Shown here: in pieces, positions 32,058-44,264 of the stretch | Numbering within the stretch: position 1 is the stretch's first letter | Layout: each line of letters begins with the position of its first letter | Assembly: GCA_024803745.1 (NCBI GenBank) | Contig: JANJXV010000004.1 | Coordinates: 43,085,358 to 43,149,357 of the forward strand | Source: Megascapheus bottae | Lineage: Eukaryota; Chordata; Mammalia; Rodentia; Geomyidae | Direction of reading: 5' to 3' | Length of the DNA: 64,000 bases | The notes under the pieces: model-generated | Told to the model about the DNA's origin: nothing | Databases searched by the model: none | What the model saw: the letters and a program-made list of their open reading frames with translations, nothing else | Program-made: the position numbers and the translations under genes

Positions 32058-35000
32058 ATACTTAACAGATATTTTCTTGCCTGGAGGAAAAGAAATTGAA
32101 ATGACCTGAAAACAATTCAGGACTCTATTTCAGTTACAGGAAAAATAGTGATGCGTTGATGTGTTCCGTTAGAATGAATAGAAGTGAGACTTTAACAACA
32201 CGTTTCCTGTCAATCATTAGCACATCACATAGGTTTTGAGAAATGAGATCATGAGATCAGTCTATCTGATCATACATGGATGTACAAATTATTATAGACA
32301 GAGGTTCTATTGGGGGAAGAATTTTCAAAATTCATAAAACGTCTTAACAAATAATTCAAATATAATCACAGCACAGTGAACTAAAGAATAAAGATCTCTA
32401 ATTCAGGAAAATAATATAAAAATAAATATCCTTGACCTTTTATAATGATAAAATTGGTACATTGATTAAGATGAATAAACTAATATGTTGCATCAAAACT
32501 CCTTGGTACAACTAATTACAAATAGTAAAATACAATTTCAAAACTATACTTTGTAGCCAGGAAAACTTCAAATAAAGTAAAATTCAACAAATACATATTT
32601 GTATATATATATTTCAGTGTAATTATTTTCTGAATATTAGATCTTAAAACATCTATACATAGATACATGGAACCTCACAAACTCAATGATATGAAAACAT
32701 AGATTTTAGAACACATGTGTCTACAGCTGTATCTTTTCTTCCTCCTATGTACAAACCACCTACGTTTGCCATGTTCAAGACTCAGCCTTCCAAATCCAAA
32801 ATAAGTGTGATTAGATTATATGAACTGGATGTCAAAAGCATATAATCAATGTGCTTAATATCTATATATCCTGACATGTGGTTTTATTTTCCCTTCAGTT
32901 AATTTCTAGGTAGGTACAAATGTTGATGTAAGCATAGGGAGACAGGGCATTATTACACCATTTCAAATGCATTAACCTCCTATGTTTGAATTCAGAATAG
33001 TCTGCACTCTGAGGACTTTATAATCTTAAATAATGAAAATTCCACACAGAGATCTACTTCTATGAGGTACTCATTATAACTTCTTTAAATCAAACTTCTT
33101 AGCGATATACATCTCTGGAGAAAATTAATCCAGAATAAATCTGACTATGACTTTTAAGTTTGACTTTCACTCAGAATGACTAGAGGAAGGTAGCCTTGAC
33201 TCCTACAGGCTGCTAACATGTGACCACTGAACTGTCATTGCATTAGTAGTGAGGTGCAGTGACAGGTGTATTGAAGCTGTAAGTAGTATCAAATCTATCC
33301 AGGACATTATGCAATACTAAAACAATAAAAAGATCTTCTCTCTGAATGTAATATTCACTTCTGCCTGAAATCTGAAAATATACACATGTGGATTTCAGCA
33401 TCCTGACAAAGACATGACAGAAGTTAGTTTGGTTTGTGCTGAGGCAGCCTCCGGCTCATCTCTAAATTTAGTCATCGCTGCAAGATAGTGCTGATGAAGC
33501 TCTCAACTTATTTTGCATAGCAATCTATGTGTTATTGTAAGAGATTCCTAAATAGATTAGTTAGAACAGAGTTGATGTACTTGGAATATTTCCTCTTGTC
33601 CCCAAATAATAAATTTTGAAATATCATTGAAACTAATTCTAAGTTGATCTTTACCTACTGGTAAGATACATTTATACTTTTGCTTTAACCAATGTATTGC
33701 TTAATAGAATGAATGATTAAATTGATTTTTAAAAGCCCTGGGTGATGTCTTATGTAGTCATATCTGTAAGATTTACTCTCTCAATATATATAGTGTACCT
33801 TATAGTGAATTTTATATTGTGATATATAAGTGTAACTATAAGATATGCTATATATAGTGTACTTCTGGGTTCTTTCAATTATTTTCCTTATTGTAAATAA
33901 TATGTCTGTATTGTATGATAGACCTTTCAAGCCTTTCATTATTGTCTATTGCTGATTTATTATTCATATGGATGTTCTGTCTTTTTTCTTCTAGAACATT
34001 TTAGAATACACTAGTCAAAGCTTATTCTTTCCAAGTCTTGAACTTATAATTTGTTGGACACCTCCAGAGAAATACTATTCCAAGTAAGTATTTCTTATTA
34101 ATTTGACAAATGTCTCTTTTGAGCTATTAAAATTTTGCCTCAGAAATAGAGGTTTTTTTTTAAGTCATACTAGTGGAAATATTTTCTCCTGACTGACATC
34201 AATGAGTGAGGGCATTATTCTTTCTTGTCCTTTGGTACAGTTATTTTCCCAGACTTAGGTAGTTTTGTGGTCAAAACTACAGTGATCAGGATTCTGCTAT
34301 TCTTGGATAATTTCTTGTAGTCTTTGGGGGTTTATATTCACTCAGTTCTCACTCTTATCCTTGTATTCTGTGTACTGGACTCCAATTGCCTAAATCTCCT
34401 GGAACATCTCTCATCACCTCAGCTCAAGAAATCTGCCAATATATCTTGCATTTTGTGATAATATTGTTTCTAATGTGCAAAGTTAAAAATTGTGTTTAAC
34501 TATTTTACATATATGGGCATGTCTCATTGGAATTCTTATGATGAAGTGGTTTTTTATTCCTCCTACTTGAGTGTTATTTTACTAACATACATGGAAAAAA
34601 AGAACAAAATATGCTTATAAAATCTCCTGGTGAATTTTATTGGATTCCATATTTTTATACAATTTTGGGGTTTGCAGGGAATTTATGAAAATATGTTATA
34701 TATATATATATATCCTTCAGTAAATGTCCTCTTATGCTGTTCAGGGCTGTACTAAGCTGGAGCCTGAGAAATAATTAACATTAGCAAAATACTAATAATG
34801 CACACTTCATTAAGTTTCTACGGTTATTTTCATTGCTTTTTTTCTGACTCTAGATTCCTTATGACACTTACTAAATATTTCTTCCTATTTTCATTTTTGT
34901 CTTGACAACTGCCAAGTTTGAAAGTCTTTCTTGATCCTGATGACATATAAAAATGGTCAGTTATTTGGAAAATGAAGTTTTAAAATTGTGGAAAAAAGGT

Positions 35001-35198
35001 GCTACAAAATATTTGTTGTTGTTTAATTCTATAATGAGAATTGTCATGAGATCATTAGTTTATGACAGATGATTTTATCCTTCATACTGACCTAGACTGG
35101 TACCTACTACTGGATACTAAAGATTTAATGTTTTACCTTTGTAAGGAGTACATATCTTGAGATATATTTCTTGCAAAAAGCAAATTTTGACACAAAGT
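32058..35198. other. Repeat-poor unique stretch, about 3.1 kb
   Basis: I see no SINE or L1. A (TA)n run lies at 34697-34712, and a local near-duplication of 'tatatatagtgtac' occurs at about 33786 and 33849. No coding evidence was found. Confidence 0.5.
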
Positions 35199-35431
35199 AA
35201 ATCATGTTTATTCTTTTTTTTTTTTTTGCCAGTCCTGGGCTTGAGCTCAGGGCCTGAATACTGTCCTTGGACTTTCTCAAGGCTAGAGCTCTACCACTTG
35301 AGCCTCAGCACCACTTCTGGCTTTTTTTCTATGTATGTGGTACCGAGGAATTGAACCCGGGTCTTCATGCATGCTAGGCAAGCACTTTAACCACTAGGCC
35401 AAACTCCCGGCCCCAAATCATGTTTATTCTT
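35199..35431 (-). mobile_element. IDL-Geo SINE, antisense, with perfect 17-bp TSD
   Basis: A near-consensus dimer at 35216-35414 in antisense ('gccagtcctgggcttgagct', 'gaatactgtccttggacttt', 'ggtaccgaggaattgaaccc', 'ctaggcaagcactttaacca'). Identical 'aaatcatgtttattctt' copies lie at 35199-35215 and 35415-35431. This is a young copy. Confidence 0.97.
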
Positions 35432-35515
35432 AAACTTCCAACTACTATTTTTTAAATTTTTAATTATTTAATTAGAACATAATAATGTACATACTTTATG
35501 TCTACCAAGTGATCC

Positions 35516-35788
35516 TTTTGTGTGTATGCTGGTAATGGAAGTTGAACTCAAAGGACTGAGCACTGTCTCTGAGCTTTTATGGTCAAGTCCAGGGCTCTAT
35601 CACTTTGATCCACAGTGTTATTTCCACTTATTTTCATTTGTTTCATTGTTTGTTTTGGTTTGGGTAGTTAATTGAGGATAAGCGTGTAAGGATTTTCCTT
35701 CCAGGGTTGGCTTAAACTGAAATCCTCAGATCTCAGCCTCCTGAGTATCTAGGATTATAGATATGAGCCACTGATGACCAGCTCTATG
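35516..35788 (-). mobile_element. B1-Geo composite SINE, antisense
   Basis: Geo part: 'gttgaactcaaaggactgag', 'tcaagtccagggctctatca'. B1 part: 'cagggttggcttaaactgaa', 'tcagcctcctgagtatctag', 'gattatagatatgagccact'. A T/G-rich stretch separates the halves. Confidence 0.88.
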
Positions 35789-38230
35789 CTATATTTGTGT
35801 GCATATGTAATTTTCTACATAATTTTCAAATCAAGATAAACATACCCATTTTCCAAGATGTATTATTTGATGGTAAAACTGTTCAAAGTCCTTTTTACAA
35901 TGAAATACTATGTACCCATAAGAATTGTAAAATTCTATTAGTAATTAAAATATAGATGGGATATGAGGTTATACAATAATTGAGTAAATCAAAACTGAGA
36001 AAAAAATATTATGTCATCTCACACTGTGGAAATTGAGAGTGTGGACCAGAGGGGAAGAAGGTCTAGGGAAAACTGGATCACAGATATCAAGATATATAGT
36101 ATTAGATATAGAAGTAAGTTCTGGAATTCTCTTGTTAAAGTGGTGAGAATGACAATTTACTGTATATTCCACTCATTAATTTTGATGATTAACAAGATTT
36201 CTTAGCTACAGCAATAATTAATAACTACCCAAAATGGGTAGTCTATTCTTTTGTTCTTTCCTTCTGTATTTTAAGTTGAGATTCTTTTGAAAGGAAGAGT
36301 TCTCCTTGCCTTCCATTTATTTATTGAAAGTTCATGGAATCAATATGGGACCAGGGTATTTGCTATGGCTTAAAAATTCAACAAAATTACTGTTTTATCA
36401 GTCAACTTATGTTATCATTGGAAGCTATATTTGGTTCAAGTGTGCATCCTTTTGCAATTTACCACCATCCTTTCATAAGAACATTCTGACTTTATGATAC
36501 TAGAAGATGTAATAGATTTATATAATATTTTCGATATGCTAGTCTTACATCAACATATTAATGTTAGTAGGAGCCCAAATTTTATTCATGATCGTGGTTA
36601 GGAAAAAGATGAATTACTACATGTGCTATTACTGGCCTTACTTAAGGTAGGAAATATGGATATATCTTAACCTATGCATACATTATCTATATGCATCTAT
36701 ATACATTATCTCCACATTTCATTTAACTACTTATTAGTAATCATGTTATTATATGGTTTTGACAATACCACCTCTGTATATATTGATAAATTTATGGGAA
36801 CTACTTATAATGTAGAGTCTAGTAGTACCGACTTCTGATTATTTTGCTAGCCTATTTTTTGATTTCAAAACTTAAATTTCAATTTCCTCTCTTCCTTTCC
36901 CATAAAGGATTTTTATGATAATACCATGAGGGATTTTTGTGTTCACTTGTCCATGTGTACAATTTTTGTCCATTTGTTCACTTGTCCAATTTTAAAATGA
37001 AAATGAAAATATTAAAATATCAGTATTAATATGTGAATGTGTCCTGGAAAATTAGAATAGTTTGCATTGAAGATTGATAATAATGTAAAACAAATACAAT
37101 TTTTGCAGTGACTTTTTATTAGTCTGGTTTAAAAATTAGAAATTGTTAGCTTTTTTGATAAAGATTTGGAGGTGAATTACCATATACTCTGATCTACCTT
37201 TCTGCCAACATCAATAATACAATAAAACACCTTGACTTTGAGATCTTAAGGGACAGCCATGAATCTGAACCTGATGCCCTTCTCAAAATTGGTTCCTGGA
37301 AAAAAGACATATGAACTATAAAAATAAGAGATTAAAAAGAAAATCTGTCCTGATCAGACTTTCTTACTGTCACAAAGCCTGTACAATAATGCATAGATGT
37401 TTAGACCTTTTATAAAAATCACATGATTACATTCGTTGGTGTTCTAAGGTCTTTTTCCAGTGCCCACATTTGGGAACAAGGACAAAAGGAGATTTCTTAG
37501 TTACATTATTAAAGAGGGGAGAAAAATGAAATAACATTTCAATAGTTATATTTATTGTGTTAAAATATTAGAAAGCCACTGTAATAAAAAGAAGTCTACA
37601 GATTAACTGTCATTAATGAGTTGCATTTTTATTCTCCTTTCTTCATCCTTTTACTAAAACTTCATCAAGCCATGCATGTGGTCATGAACAATAACATGAG
37701 ACACTAAAGGGAAGAATAATAGCTGCCATGTAAAAGAAGAGAGATAGCATTTGGGAAGTAGATTTTCTCAGGACAAGGCAAATTTGACTTATAGTTGAAA
37801 TATTTTAGAGCATTCAATCACTCTTTGTCCTATAAACATCAAAGACAGAATTTGTGCTAAAAGTAATAGTAATATGAGGCATCAGACCTTAAATTGTGAA
37901 GAAATAGTAAAATTTTACACCAGTAAATATAATTTTAATATTTTTATGACACTAAATTATTAGCTAACTCCCATATAACTTAAATATATTCTTAAAAGGT
38001 AAAGAACATTAAAACAGAATATTTCCATACTGTTGTTTACTGCTGAAAGAAAAAAGTAACTAAAATCATGTGTTCAGATATGCAATTGTTATTTTAAAAT
38101 GGTGCTTTATTATTTTTAAATCTTTTGGTTAAAAGAATACACACTAAGAATCCAAGACTAATCAGAGTATAAATTTCTCAGTTCCTCAATTCAGCTAGAC
38201 TTCACACTGAAGGACATATTAATCTTTTAT
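35789..38230. other. AT-rich unique stretch, about 2.4 kb
   Basis: I see no clear repeat. 'tgttcacttgtcca' occurs twice (near 36940 and 36977), a small local duplication. Open frames 36011-36205 and 36306-36497 have no domain. Confidence 0.5.
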
Positions 38231-39535
38231 GAAAAATAATCAGCAACACATTAATACACTATGATCAAAAAAGATTCATCACAGGGATGCAAAGTTGGTT
38301 CAGTGTACACAAGTCAATAAATATAATTCATCACATCAACAGGAGCAAGGACAATAATCACATGATTATCTCAACAGATGGGTAAAAGGCATTTGACAAT
38401 AACCAACACCGCTTTATGCTAAAAGTTCTGGAGGATCTAGGAATCCATGGAACATTCCTCAGTATAATAAAGGCTATATAAGATAAACCCACAGCTAGCA
38501 TTATACTTAATGGCAAAAAGCTACAACCATTTCCTTGAAAATCAGGAACAAGACAAGGATGCCCACTTTCTCCACTCCTTTCTAAGATAGTATTAGAATC
38601 CCTAGCCAGGGAAATACAGCAAGAAGCAAGCACAAAGGGGATCCAAATATGAAAGAGAAGTGAAACTTTCCATCTTTGCAGATGACAAGATTCTGTATTT
38701 AAAAAAACCATACAGAATCCACTTCCAAGTTGCTTGAGCTAATCAAAACTTTGGCAAAGTAGCAGGATATAAAATTAACCCTCAAAAATCATCTGTTTTT
38801 CTGTACGAAATGAGGAGAGAAGCGAGACAGAAATAAGGAAAGCAACTCCTTTTGCAATAGTAGCAAAGAAAATAAATACCTAGGAATTAACTTAACTAAG
38901 AATATAAAGGACTTTTATGGTGAAAACTTTAAAACCTGAAAAAGGGAATTAAAGCAGAACTGAAGAGGCGGATAAACCACCTATTCTCTGTACTTGAAGA
39001 ATTAATATTGTGAAAATTGCAATCCTGCCAAGGGCTATCTACAAATTCAATGCAATACCCATGAATATCCCAATGACATTCTTTAAGGAAATAGAAGTCC
39101 AAAATTTCATATTGAATAATAAAAAAAAACCCGGATAGCAAAACCAATTCTTAGCAGAAAGAACGGCACAGGAGGAATTTCAATACCAAACTTTAGACTT
39201 TATTACAGAGCTATAGTAAACAGAACAGCTTGGCACTGGCACAAGAGCCGGCCTGAAGACCAAGGGAATAGAAATGAAGACACAGAAATGAGCCCTCAGA
39301 CCTATGGCCATCTAATCTTCAATAAGTGAGCCAAAAAAATAGAATGGAGGAAAAACAGCCTCTTCAATAAATGGTTCGGCAGAACTGGATAAGCACCTGC
39401 AGAAAACTAACATTGGATCACTCTATGTTACTCTACACCAGAATTAATTCCAAATGGATCAAAGACCTTGAGATAAAAGAAGATATCCTGAAAACTTTAC
39501 AAGAAGGAATAGAAGATACACTCGGTCTCCTTGGC

Positions 39536-40286
39536 ACAGGTTGAAACTTTCTTTTTTATTTAGATTTTTATTTTAATTAATAGAAGGATTACATTATATT
39601 CACCAGATAGAAGGTGCATTACTTCACAAACATTGATACCCTTTCTCATGACATGGTCCCCATTCCCTCCCCCTCTCCCTCTACTCATCTTGATTTCCCC
39701 CCATTCCCTATCCAATTTCAAACAACCAATTAAGCACATATAAAATATATCAGATAGGCCAGGAGTTTGGCCTAGTGGTTAAAGTGCTTGCCTAGCATGC
39801 ACGAAGACCCGGGTTCAATTCCTTGGTACCACATACATAGACAAAAGCTGGAAATGGTGCTGAGGCTCAAGTGGTAGAGTGCTAGCCTTGAGAAAGTTCA
39901 AGGACAGGGCTCAGGCCCTGAGCTCAAGCCCAGGACTGGCAAAAAAAAATATATCAGATAACAAGGTGAAATATTGTAACAATATGAGTAACCAAGGGAT
40001 AGCAAAAGAGATGAGAAATAACATAGTACATTAAGGACAAAAATCACTCATTATATGCCTTTTGTTTCCTTATCCTGGAGGCCCTTACATTTAGTGTCAT
40101 ACTATTTGGACTTATGTCTCTAGATTTTGTTCTATTGTAAATCTCTGCTAGGAGAGCCCAAGGTTTCTACTGATTTTGACAAATAAGGAGGACTCTTGGG
40201 CCTGTGTTCCTTTGAGTATGGCTTACTTCACTTACTATGATTTTTTCTAGGCTCTGCAGTTTAATGTGACAGGTCAAAACTTTCTT
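39536..40286 (-). mobile_element. LINE-1 3' end, antisense, nested in LINE-1, with TSD
   Basis: Antisense 3' UTR ('cattccctccccctctccct', 'ggtgaaatattgtaacaata') and ORF2-end boundary ('ctgtgttcctttgagtatgg'). The TSD made from host ORF2 is 'acaggttgaaactttctt' (39536-39553) and 'acaggtcaaaactttctt' (40269-40286), matching at 16 of 18 bases. At its 5' end (40252-40266) 15 bases of upstream ORF2 sequence are joined directly to the ORF2 end, a sign of a template jump. Confidence 0.93.
39742..39960 (+). mobile_element. IDL-Geo SINE, third nesting level, perfect TSD
   Basis: The body at 39757-39945 is near consensus ('ggccaggagtttggcctagt', 'gtgcttgcctagcatgcacg', 'gctcaagtggtagagtgcta', 'caaggacagggctcaggccc', A9). 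It sits inside the antisense L1 that sits inside the sense L1. 'aaaatatatcagata' flanks it (39742-39756 and 39946-39960). It is the youngest event of the three. Confidence 0.97.
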
Positions 40287-41371
40287 AATAAAGACCCAGA
40301 AACACAACAATGAAAGTTTGGACAAATAGGACTGCATTAAACTACAGAGCTTCTGTATGGCAAAGGACATAGCTAGCAAGTTAAATAGAAAGGCCACAGA
40401 ATGGGAAAAGATTTTCAGTAGCCATATAGCAGATAAAGGCCTCATAACTAAAATACATCAACAGCTAAAAAAAATTCAATCTCTCCAAAACAAATCTTAA
40501 AGAAACAACCATTCCCTTGAAAGATGGGCCAGAGATTTAAAGAGAGACTCCTCTGAAGAAGAAATAAGAATGACATATGGACACATGAAGAAATGATCAA
40601 CATCTCTGGTCCTAAAAGAAATGCAAATCAAAACAACTCTGAGATCCCACATCACTCCAGTTAGAATGGCCAAGAAATGATCAAGAAATCTAATCACAAC
40701 AGATGTTGGCAGGGATGTGGCCAGAAGGGATCACTACTACATTGATCTAGGAGCGTAACCTCCTTCAACCACTATGGAAAGCAGTATGGTGATTCCTCAA
40801 AACACTAAACATAGAGCTCCTCTATTACCCAGCAATCGCATTACTTGGTATTTACCCAATGGTCCAGAAACAAGGAGTACTGAACCCACCAACACAATGA
40901 TGTTCATTGTAGCATTATTTACCATAGCAAAGATATGGAACCAATCCAGATGCCCTTCAGTAGATAACTGGATCAAGATGTGGTACTTATACACAATGGA
41001 ATTCTATGCTGTCATCAGAAAGAATGACATTGCCCATTTGTATGGAAATGGGAAGATTTGGAAAAAATCATATTAAGTGAAGTAAGCCAGACCCAAGGAA
41101 TCATAGGCTCAATGGTTTCCCTTGTTTGTAATAATTAGTACAAACCTAGGACTCTCCTAGCAGAGGATTACAATAGTACAAAACCTAGGTACATAAGGTC
41201 ATATAGAATGAGAATAAATGAAACAATCTCTAGGATATGGAAGCATATCTTGTGTGATTGTTGTTCTTAATGTACTATGTTATTTCTCTTCTCTTTTGTT
41301 GCCCTTGGTTAATCTCAAATTGGTACTGTATCTGACTTTGTTACCTTGCAAATTGTACATACGTTTATTTG

Positions 41372-41806
41372 TTTTTGTTTTTTTATTTTATATTTACATT
41401 TATTTATAAAATGCAAAATATAAAACAATATTATATATAAGAATATAAAATAAATGTATAATATGTATTTTATAAAATTTACATGTAGTGTATTTTATTC
41501 TTATCACTATGTTTATTAAATGTATATTTATCATATATGTTATCTGTATATTAATGTTTATATAAAATATATTTTATACTTATAAAATATGAAATATTAT
41601 TTTCAATAAATACTAAAAGTTAAGAAATTGAAACCAAGAAACAAACTAACAAAACACGTAAGTTTCCCATCATTTAAATTCTAACTTACAAAGTCTGTAA
41701 AGGGAGATAGGTATACAAAACTACCCTCTCTTTGAAATGTTAAAAACTTGCTCTTTCCCTGTGAATTCTAGGGATAGAAGCTTATCTGAAGAAAGGAAAT
41801 CTTAAA
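41372..41806. other. Unexplained AT-rich segment inside LINE-1 3' UTR
   Basis: The host L1 breaks after 'acatacgtttatttg' and resumes at 'aaataagaaagagaaggggg', where other copies are continuous. The roughly 435-bp insert begins T-rich on the plus strand. Read on the minus strand it ends in 'aataaatgtaaatataaaat' plus an A-run, which would suit an antisense retrocopy of an A-tailed transcript. I see no TSD and do not recognise the sequence. Confidence 0.6.
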
Positions 41807-42019
41807 GCTGAAATAAGAAAGAGAAGGGGGAAAACTAGATGATTGGGGAGAAGTGGGAGGAGCAAAATGGGGACAAAAATCATGAGATGAGGTATCAGTG
41901 TGTGAGAAGTAATGAACCTACTGCCTGGCAAATATAATTGTAATCCCTCTATACATTACCTCAACAATAAAATAGAAAATAAAAAAGTTTCCACATAAGA
42001 TTCATGCAATTTCCTCTTT

Positions 42020-42058
42020 TTATATATATTTACATATACATATATATGCATATATATA
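42020..42058. repeat. Imperfect (TA)n tract
   Basis: 'tatatatatttacatataca' passing into 'tatatatgcatatatataat', shortly before an antisense B1-Geo SINE, on its tail side. Confidence 0.85.
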
Positions 42059-42074
42059 ATGCCCTTTTTATTTG

Positions 42075-42302
42075 AGCAACATCTATTTCTCCTGGTTCTG
42101 GACTTGACCTAAGGGCCTGTTGTCTCTAGATTAGTCCTATCCCTCTTGATCCACAGCTCCACTTCTTTATTTTGGGGGCTTAATTGCTGATAAGGGTGTC
42201 CTGGGCTTTCTTGCCAGACCTCTTTCAAACTGTGATTCTCAGGTCTCACCCTCCTGAATGGCTTGGATTACTATTGTGAGCCACCAATTTTTGGTTGGCT
42301 AA
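42075..42302 (-). mobile_element. B1-Geo composite SINE, antisense
   Basis: Geo part 'cctggttctggacttgacct', 'tcctatccctcttgatccac'; B1 part 'ctttcaaactgtgattctca', 'ctgaatggcttggattacta', 'ttgtgagccacc'. It is diverged and no clear TSD was found. Confidence 0.85.
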
Positions 42303-43655
42303 CTTGGTTGGAAAACTTGGTTTTCGAAGTTATTAAAAAAAACAAATAACAGATTTTATAATAGCTCTCACTACACATATAAATGAGGGATTAGTTCTGA
42401 GAAATATAGCTAAGAAAAAATGAAACAATTTCTTCTGAAATTTTTCTTCTTAGAATCTTTCCCAAGGTTATTATATAATTTAAATGATTATTTTCCCTGA
42501 TGAATTTAATTACAACAATATCCCTAATCATCATTTTGAAGATTTAGGCCAATATATTTTTTTCATTAAATGAATTTTGTTTTGCTCTATCTTCTTTTGA
42601 GAAGACTGCACTTCACATACATTAGATTTTTCAGTTACAATTCATGTTAGTCTAGTCTATTGCTCACACATGTTGTATGTAATGAATTGCATTTAATTTA
42701 ATTTATGCATTAATTGAAATTTTTGACAATGAACTCTGCAGGCTTAGTATACAGGAGAAATCAATATTTTCATTTCCTGAAGTATTTCATTTGTTTTTGT
42801 ATCATTTATGAAGTATGAGTTTATAATTGAAACCAAAAGAACCTCTTTGAATATTTAGAATGCTTACTCTCAGCTAAAATCAAAATTTTGTAATTAACTA
42901 TCCATGAGCACATACTGCACTTTGCTCTATTTCACTCCTATTTGATAAAGTTTTTAAAACATCAGATCCAGTGAAAAACACAATCATTTGAATGGTTAAG
43001 GAAGACATGCTTTTATATTTTTCAGATTGCTTCTGCTTGTCACAGGCCTCTGGACTCATTTCTACTGTTCACCAGACTGTTCAAAAACAAACTTGGAGAC
43101 AAGTTCATTTAATATGTATTCAGATAGTGTATTCAGATTTCCTGTTATCTGATTGTAAGATCTCCTGACAAATATGTTGTTCTACTCTGACTCTTATCTT
43201 CTTGTTTGAGTATGGTAATCTTTGATAGTAACAATGCTATCTTTTAGTCAGAGGAAAAAAAAACTGGGAAGTTCTTTTGGCCTTCACTACCAACTTTTAC
43301 ATAATTGAATGCCAAATCTTTCTATCTCGATCTCTGATTCTTTCCACTAAGCCATATTTTCAGCCTAAGATAAATTCTTTAGATTGTTTGAATTTTCTTC
43401 TAAGTATTTTCTAAGATTCAATAATATAAGTTTTATTGTAAAGAGATTTTACTTTTAAATCACATTTGTAATGAACTAGTCATTTATAAAAATATGCAAT
43501 TTTTATGTAATAAAAGCAATTTGGAATCTTTCAGTTAAAACACTTAAAAGTGTAATTCTAGACATCTTATTTGCGTTTTATGAAGTAACATTTATTGGTT
43601 GTTTCACTATATGAAAATATTTTGTTAAGGAAATTTAAAAGCAAAAATATATACA
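42303..43655. other. AT-rich unique DNA
   Basis: I see no repeat or coding signal. Confidence 0.55.
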
Positions 43656-43877
43656 GTCTGGCACCAGTGGTTCATTCTTGTACTCCTAGCTACTCAGGAC
43701 TCTGAGAACTGAGGACTGTGGTTCAAAGCCAACACAGACAAGAATCAGTGATCCTCTTATATCAACTAACCACCCAAAACCAGAAGTAGAACTGTGATTC
43801 AAAGTAATAGAGTAGTAGCTTGAGTGCAAAAGCTGAGGGACATCACCCAATCCCTGAGTTCAAGACACATGACTAAA

Positions 43878-43879
<2 letters not shown>
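43656..43879 (+). mobile_element. B1-Geo composite SINE, sense
   Basis: The B1 part 'gtctggcaccagtggttcat', 'ctactcaggactctgagaac', 'gaggactgtggttcaaagcc' is followed by Geo 'ccagaagtagaactgtgatt', 'gagggacatcacccaatccc', 'tgagttcaagacacatgact' and a short A tail. The tail passes without a gap into a (TA)n tract. Confidence 0.9.
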
Positions 43880-43925
<46 letters not shown>

Positions 43926-43950
43926 TACATATATATGTATTACATATATA
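43880..43950. repeat. (TA)n microsatellite at a SINE tail
   Basis: About 20 TA units, then two 'tgtattacatatata' units and 'aaagagag'. The tract starts at the 3' end of the B1-Geo SINE. Confidence 0.95.
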
Positions 43951-44264
43951 AAGAGAGGGAGAGAAAATGTGCTTCATTTATAAACCTCTTCAGTAGAGAT
44001 AACAAACTTAGTCTAATAACTTCTATAAATATTGTGAAAAGGTAAAACCATATATGCTTATATTTTTAACTTTTCTCATTGTTATTATATCATTTTTCTT
44101 ATAAAATTGATTTCAATCAAGGAATATTGTAGCCCATGTAATGATCATAAATGATCACAAATTGCACTTAGATTTCACTTTAGCTTTATTTTAAATTATA
44201 TGCATTTTAAATGCAAGTCGATATTATTTGTAATATAAATGGTAAAAAAAATACAGCTGTTTCC
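43951..44264. other. AT-rich unique DNA
   Basis: Nothing recognisable is visible before the L1 start, which is near 44262. Confidence 0.5.

Larger units (their letters stand above)
38231..41990 (+). pseudogene. LINE-1 ORF2 3' two-thirds and 3' UTR, broken
   Basis: This is the longest L1 copy of the window. It encodes the reverse transcriptase core: '[12 protein letters not shown]' at 38545-38580 and the catalytic-loop 'FADD' at 38675-38686, which lie in different frames, so at least one frameshift separates them. A stop precedes the first motif. The C-terminal part follows at 40270-41075 ('CPSVDNWIKMWYLYTMEFYAV' type sequence, about 40940-41010). ORF1, the endonuclease domain and the 5' UTR are absent. 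It is interrupted by an antisense L1 (39554-40268, itself hit by a SINE) and by an unexplained AT-rich segment (41372-41806). It cannot encode a working protein. Confidence 0.92.
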
